DNA from: Roseburia sp.
Lineage (GTDB): Bacteria > Bacillota > Clostridia > Lachnospirales > Lachnospiraceae
DNA: 6,573 nt
Direction: 5' to 3'
NCBI GenBank assembly: GCA_003483745.1
Contig: DMYD01000002.1
Span: 14,597-21,169 of the forward strand
Position 1 is the first letter of the stretch. Each line of letters opens with the position of its first letter. Positions 4,400 to 6,573 of this stretch are shown here, piece after piece. The position numbers and the translations under genes were made by a program. A model generated the notes under the pieces. It made no database searches. It was not told where the DNA came from and saw only the letters and a list, made by a program, of their open reading frames with translations.

Positions 4400-6573
4400 T
4401 TACAGTTCTTCGATTTTTTCTTTTGTTTCTTTCTCTGCCGCCTCAGCAAACCCAAGCACGACCTTAAACAGATCTCCGTCCACATACAGACGGAATGTAC
4501 CACCCATAAGATCCATCAGGCTGTTTGCGATAGAAAGTCCGAGTCCGCTTCCTTCCGTATTTCTGGATGCGTCGCCCCGCACAAAACGTTCCATCAGTTC
4601 ATCACTGCTGATATTGAGCGGGTATTTTGACGTATTGCGGAAGGTGATAGACACCTGTGCCTCTTTTACTTCAAGATTGATGTAGACACGCGTCCCACTC
4701 TGGGCATATTTGCAGATATTATTCATCAGGTTATCGATCACACGCCAGAAATGTCTGCTGTCCGCCATGATATAGACCGGTGTCTCCGGCTTTTCGATCA
4801 CAAGATCAAGTCCTGCCGCTTTTGTCTTTTCCTCAAATTCCCCGACCGTCTGTGTCATAAATATCCCGGCTTCTAACCGCTCTAAATGTACCGGAAGGTT
4901 TCCGGTGGACGCCTTGGAAGCCTCGATCAGGTCTTCGATCAGCTTTTTCAATCGGCTTGACTGGCGCTCTAACACCTCTAAATACTCCTGCGCTGTCTCG
5001 TTGTGCAATTCTTCTTTTTCCAGCAGATCCACATAGTTGATGATCGATGTCAGTGGAGTCTTAATGTCATGGGACACGTTCGTGATCAGTTCTGTCTTGA
5101 AACGTTCACTCTTCATCCGCTCTTCGATCGCATGTGTCATACCGTCGCTGATATGGTTGATCTGTTCTCCCTGTTCCTTAAATATACCGGTCATACGCTT
5201 TGTACTGATCTGATAGCCCGGCTCACCGCCTGCAATTTTTTCCGTTCCGTTCTTTAACTGGTTTAACTGCACACAGTACCACAGGACCAGCGGATATAAA
5301 ACCAGTTTTTCTAACAGCCAGAGTAAAAGGGCTATGTCTGAATTAAAAAACATCAATACCCCTATGCCCTCAAAAAATGCAAGTACCAGCATGACCAGGA
5401 TCACTTTCCAGAGAAACCCGATATTTTCCCAGATCATCCGGCCGAACTGTCCGATTTTACGGAAAAGCTGGTAACACAGGGTATGTCTCCACCATTTTCC
5501 CAATTTTACCCGCACGGAAAAACTTAATAAAAACAGTAACAACAGCCATCCCATGCAAAGGGTTGCAACTGCAGTAACAAATAAGATAAACGGCAGATAC
5601 GCAACATCGACATTTATCAGGAATATCGCTGCCACATAGAAAACAAATACCTCTGCCAGCACAGCCCCCACTGCAAAAACATCCAGCCACAGATGATCCC
5701 AGACAGTCGTAACGATCTCATCCGTTCCATTCCGGTGCCCCGCCGCACACATCAGAAATACAAAGGCTGCTGCTCCGATGATAAAACTTACAAACATTGT
5801 GACTAACGCCGTGTAACGCATGCTGTATACAAAATCCAGCAAGGTATTTGCCTGTACGTACCAGTCCGTACTGTTCCAGTCTGTCCCAACATTCTGCGGC
5901 AGGATCACAACCATCTGATAAGTGGTTTTCGGTGATGTGTTCCCCATGTTTACCCAGAGTGTATAGTTGCTGTCAAGATAATAATCCTCGTGTGTTGTAT
6001 ACGAAACACTGGCATCTTCTTTGTTTTTTTCAGATGAGTCCACCCGGTCGATCTCATCCATGGATATCTCCCGGACTCCGTCTAATAACACATTTCCCCA
6101 GTGATTTACATCCATGCGCGTGCCATCAAACATGTCAAACGTGACGTATTCTCCATTTGCAATATCATCCATGCCGCTGTCTGTGGCATCCGTCAGTGGC
6201 TCTTCCGTCGTATCCACATAGTTGATGATCGATGTCAGTGGAGTCTTAATGTCATGGGACACGTTCGTGATCAGTTCTGTCTTGAAACGTTCACTCTTCA
6301 TCCGCTCTTCGATTGATTCTGCTACTGTATCCCCGTCCGCAGCATCGGTCAATGCCACATCTGCAGCCATTCTTTCCACAGAAACAGCATCGGTCAATGT
6401 CTCATCTGTAACCGTTCTTTCCGCAGAAGCAGCATCTCCTGTCCCGTCTGTGTGTTCAAACAGATACATTTTTTTCTCGGTATCATAAGTAAAAACTGCG
6501 CTTCCATATCCGTCTATGTCCGTCTCAATCGTCTGCACCGGATAATACTCATTTCCCGCCAGATAAACAAAAA
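4400..6573 (-). CDS. Membrane sensor histidine kinase, 5'-truncated by the window, with a duplicated H-box segment
   Basis: The frame is open to the right edge (it reads FVYLAGNEYYPVQT before the first GTG, at 6538), so the true start is outside. Residues are numbered here from that GTG (712 to the stop). An extracytoplasmic region (1 to about 238) precedes membrane segments at about 241-266, 285-309, 313-340, 375-397 and 403-424. A HAMP-like linker follows (about 425-468), then the phosphotransfer domain with H490 in SHDIKTP and the ATPase domain: N-box DNLMNN (602-607), F652 and G2 motif GSGLGLSIA (663-671). The usual DxGxG G1 box is replaced by FRNTS (633-637). It should autophosphorylate on H490 and pass phosphate to a response regulator not present here. 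Oddly, residues 76-109 repeat 471-504 exactly and put a second H-box (H95) into the predicted outside domain, amid 15-residue repeats. H95 could not meet ATP there. Confidence 0.88.
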   Translation of the reverse strand, partial: FVYLAGNEYYPVQTIETDIDGYGSAVFTYDTEKKMYLFEHTDGTGDAASAERTVTDETLTDAVSVERMAADVALTDAADGDTVAESIEERMKSERFKTELITNVSHDIKTPLTSIINYVDTTEEPLTDATDSGMDDIANGEYVTFDMFDGTRMDVNHWGNVLLDGVREISMDEIDRVDSSEKNKEDASVSYTTHEDYYLDSNYTLWVNMGNTSPKTTYQMVVILPQNVGTDWNSTDWYVQANTLLDFVYSMRYTALVTMFVSFIIGAAAFVFLMCAAGHRNGTDEIVTTVWDHLWLDVFAVGAVLAEVFVFYVAAIFLINVDVAYLPFILFVTAVATLCMGWLLLLFLLSFSVRVKLGKWWRHTLCYQLFRKIGQFGRMIWENIGFLWKVILVMLVLAFFEGIGVLMFFNSDIALLLWLLEKLVLYPLVLWYCVQLNQLKNGTEKIAGGEPGYQISTKRMTGIFKEQGEQINHISDGMTHAIEERMKSERFKTELITNVSHDIKTPLTSIINYVDLLEKEELHNETAQEYLEVLERQSSRLKKLIEDLIEASKASTGNLPVHLERLEAGIFMTQTVGEFEEKTKAAGLDLVIEKPETPVYIMADSRHFWRVIDNLMNNICKYAQSGTRVYINLEVKEAQVSITFRNTSKYPLNISSDELMERFVRGDASRNTEGSGLGLSIANSLMDLMGGTFRLYVDGDLFKVVLGFAEAAEKETKEKIEEL
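5027..5128 (-). repeat. 102-bp exact repeat, copy in the catalytic position
   Basis: This segment encodes 34 residues ending in YVD and including SHDIKTP, the phospho-acceptor motif, in its normal place after the linker. It is identical at all 102 bases to 6212-6313, 1185 bp (395 codons) away, in the same orientation and frame. Its fit to the kinase domain marks it as the donor copy. Confidence 0.97.
6212..6313 (-). repeat. 102-bp exact repeat, inserted copy in the sensor domain
   Basis: Identical base for base to 5027-5128, with similarity stopping abruptly at both ends. It interrupts a 15-residue repeat: joining its flanks restores ESTTEEPLTDATDSG, which aligns with ERTVTDETLTDAVSV and ERMAADVALTDAADG upstream in the protein. 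A 7-bp GCTCTTC lies just outside the insertion (6199-6205) and also near one end of the copied segment (6304-6310, 5119-5125), a possible microhomology. Confidence 0.95.
6341..6445 (-). repeat. 45-bp imperfect tandem repeats in the kinase sensor domain
   Basis: Units begin at 6341 and 6386, with a partial third at 6431; the first two share AGCATCGGTCAATG at a 45-bp spacing. They encode acidic 15-residue units around LTDA (residues 48-51 and 63-66). A diverged further unit (LTDA at 115-118) lies beyond the inserted 102-bp copy. The unit length is a multiple of three, so gain or loss of units would keep the reading frame. Confidence 0.8.

Noticed and set aside
5003..5257. Plus-strand open frames at 5003-5257 and 6101-6316 that encode an identical peptide stretch
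   Set aside because: They are antisense shadows of the 102-bp duplication in the kinase gene. They show no family resemblance and no ribosome sites.
6212..6313. Diversity-generating retroelement template/variable repeat pair
   Set aside because: The copies are identical rather than differing at adenines, and no reverse transcriptase or accessory gene is visible in the window.
6536..6538. GTG at 6538 as the start of the histidine kinase
   Set aside because: The frame continues upstream without a stop to the window edge, has coding character (FVYLAGNEYYP), and no ribosome site precedes the GTG. The gene is truncated by the window.

Overview
The window looks like chromosomal DNA of an anaerobic, low-to-mid GC Firmicute, most likely a gut Lachnospiraceae (Clostridia). 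This is inferred from the gene families: a PerR regulator beside a reverse-type rubrerythrin, a clostridial-style sensor kinase, a receptor diguanylate cyclase and an SseB-like protein. It also fits the purine-rich ribosome binding sites and near-consensus sigma-A promoters. No 16S or other marker gene is present, so the genus is not fixed.

Layout. At the left edge, on the minus strand, is the 5' part of an uncharacterised gene (1-469). Upstream of it on the same strand is a membrane receptor diguanylate cyclase (597-2195, TTG start). A 175-bp divergent intergenic region separates that gene from a plus-strand peroxide-defence module: perR (2371-2763), then a reverse rubrerythrin (2947-3489) ending in a good terminator (3522-3558). 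Converging on it from the minus strand is an SseB-like gene (3578-4000). It has its own promoter about 120 bp upstream and a 9-codon leader ORF in between. A gene-free stretch (4154-4399) holds a GC-rich structured element, a long palindrome and the terminator of the next gene. The rest (4400 to the right edge) is a minus-strand sensor histidine kinase whose 5' end lies outside the window.

How the parts fit. PerR has all five residues of the peroxide-sensing metal site and the four zinc cysteines. The same operator core, AGTAA-N3-TTACT, lies just downstream of the -10 box of perR and over the -10/start region of the rubrerythrin promoter. That points to an autoregulated PerR that controls a peroxide-scavenging rubrerythrin, through an operator that differs from the Bacillus PerR box. 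The diguanylate cyclase, the SseB-like gene and the histidine kinase have separate transcription signals and no visible link to this module.

The most unusual feature is in the histidine kinase. A 102-bp segment (34 codons) encoding the phospho-acceptor H-box region occurs twice, identical at every base and in frame. One copy is in the normal dimerisation/phosphotransfer position (5027-5128). The other is inside a repeat-rich part of the predicted extracytoplasmic sensor domain (6212-6313). It is either a very recent intragenic duplication or an assembly artefact, and it is the first thing to verify.
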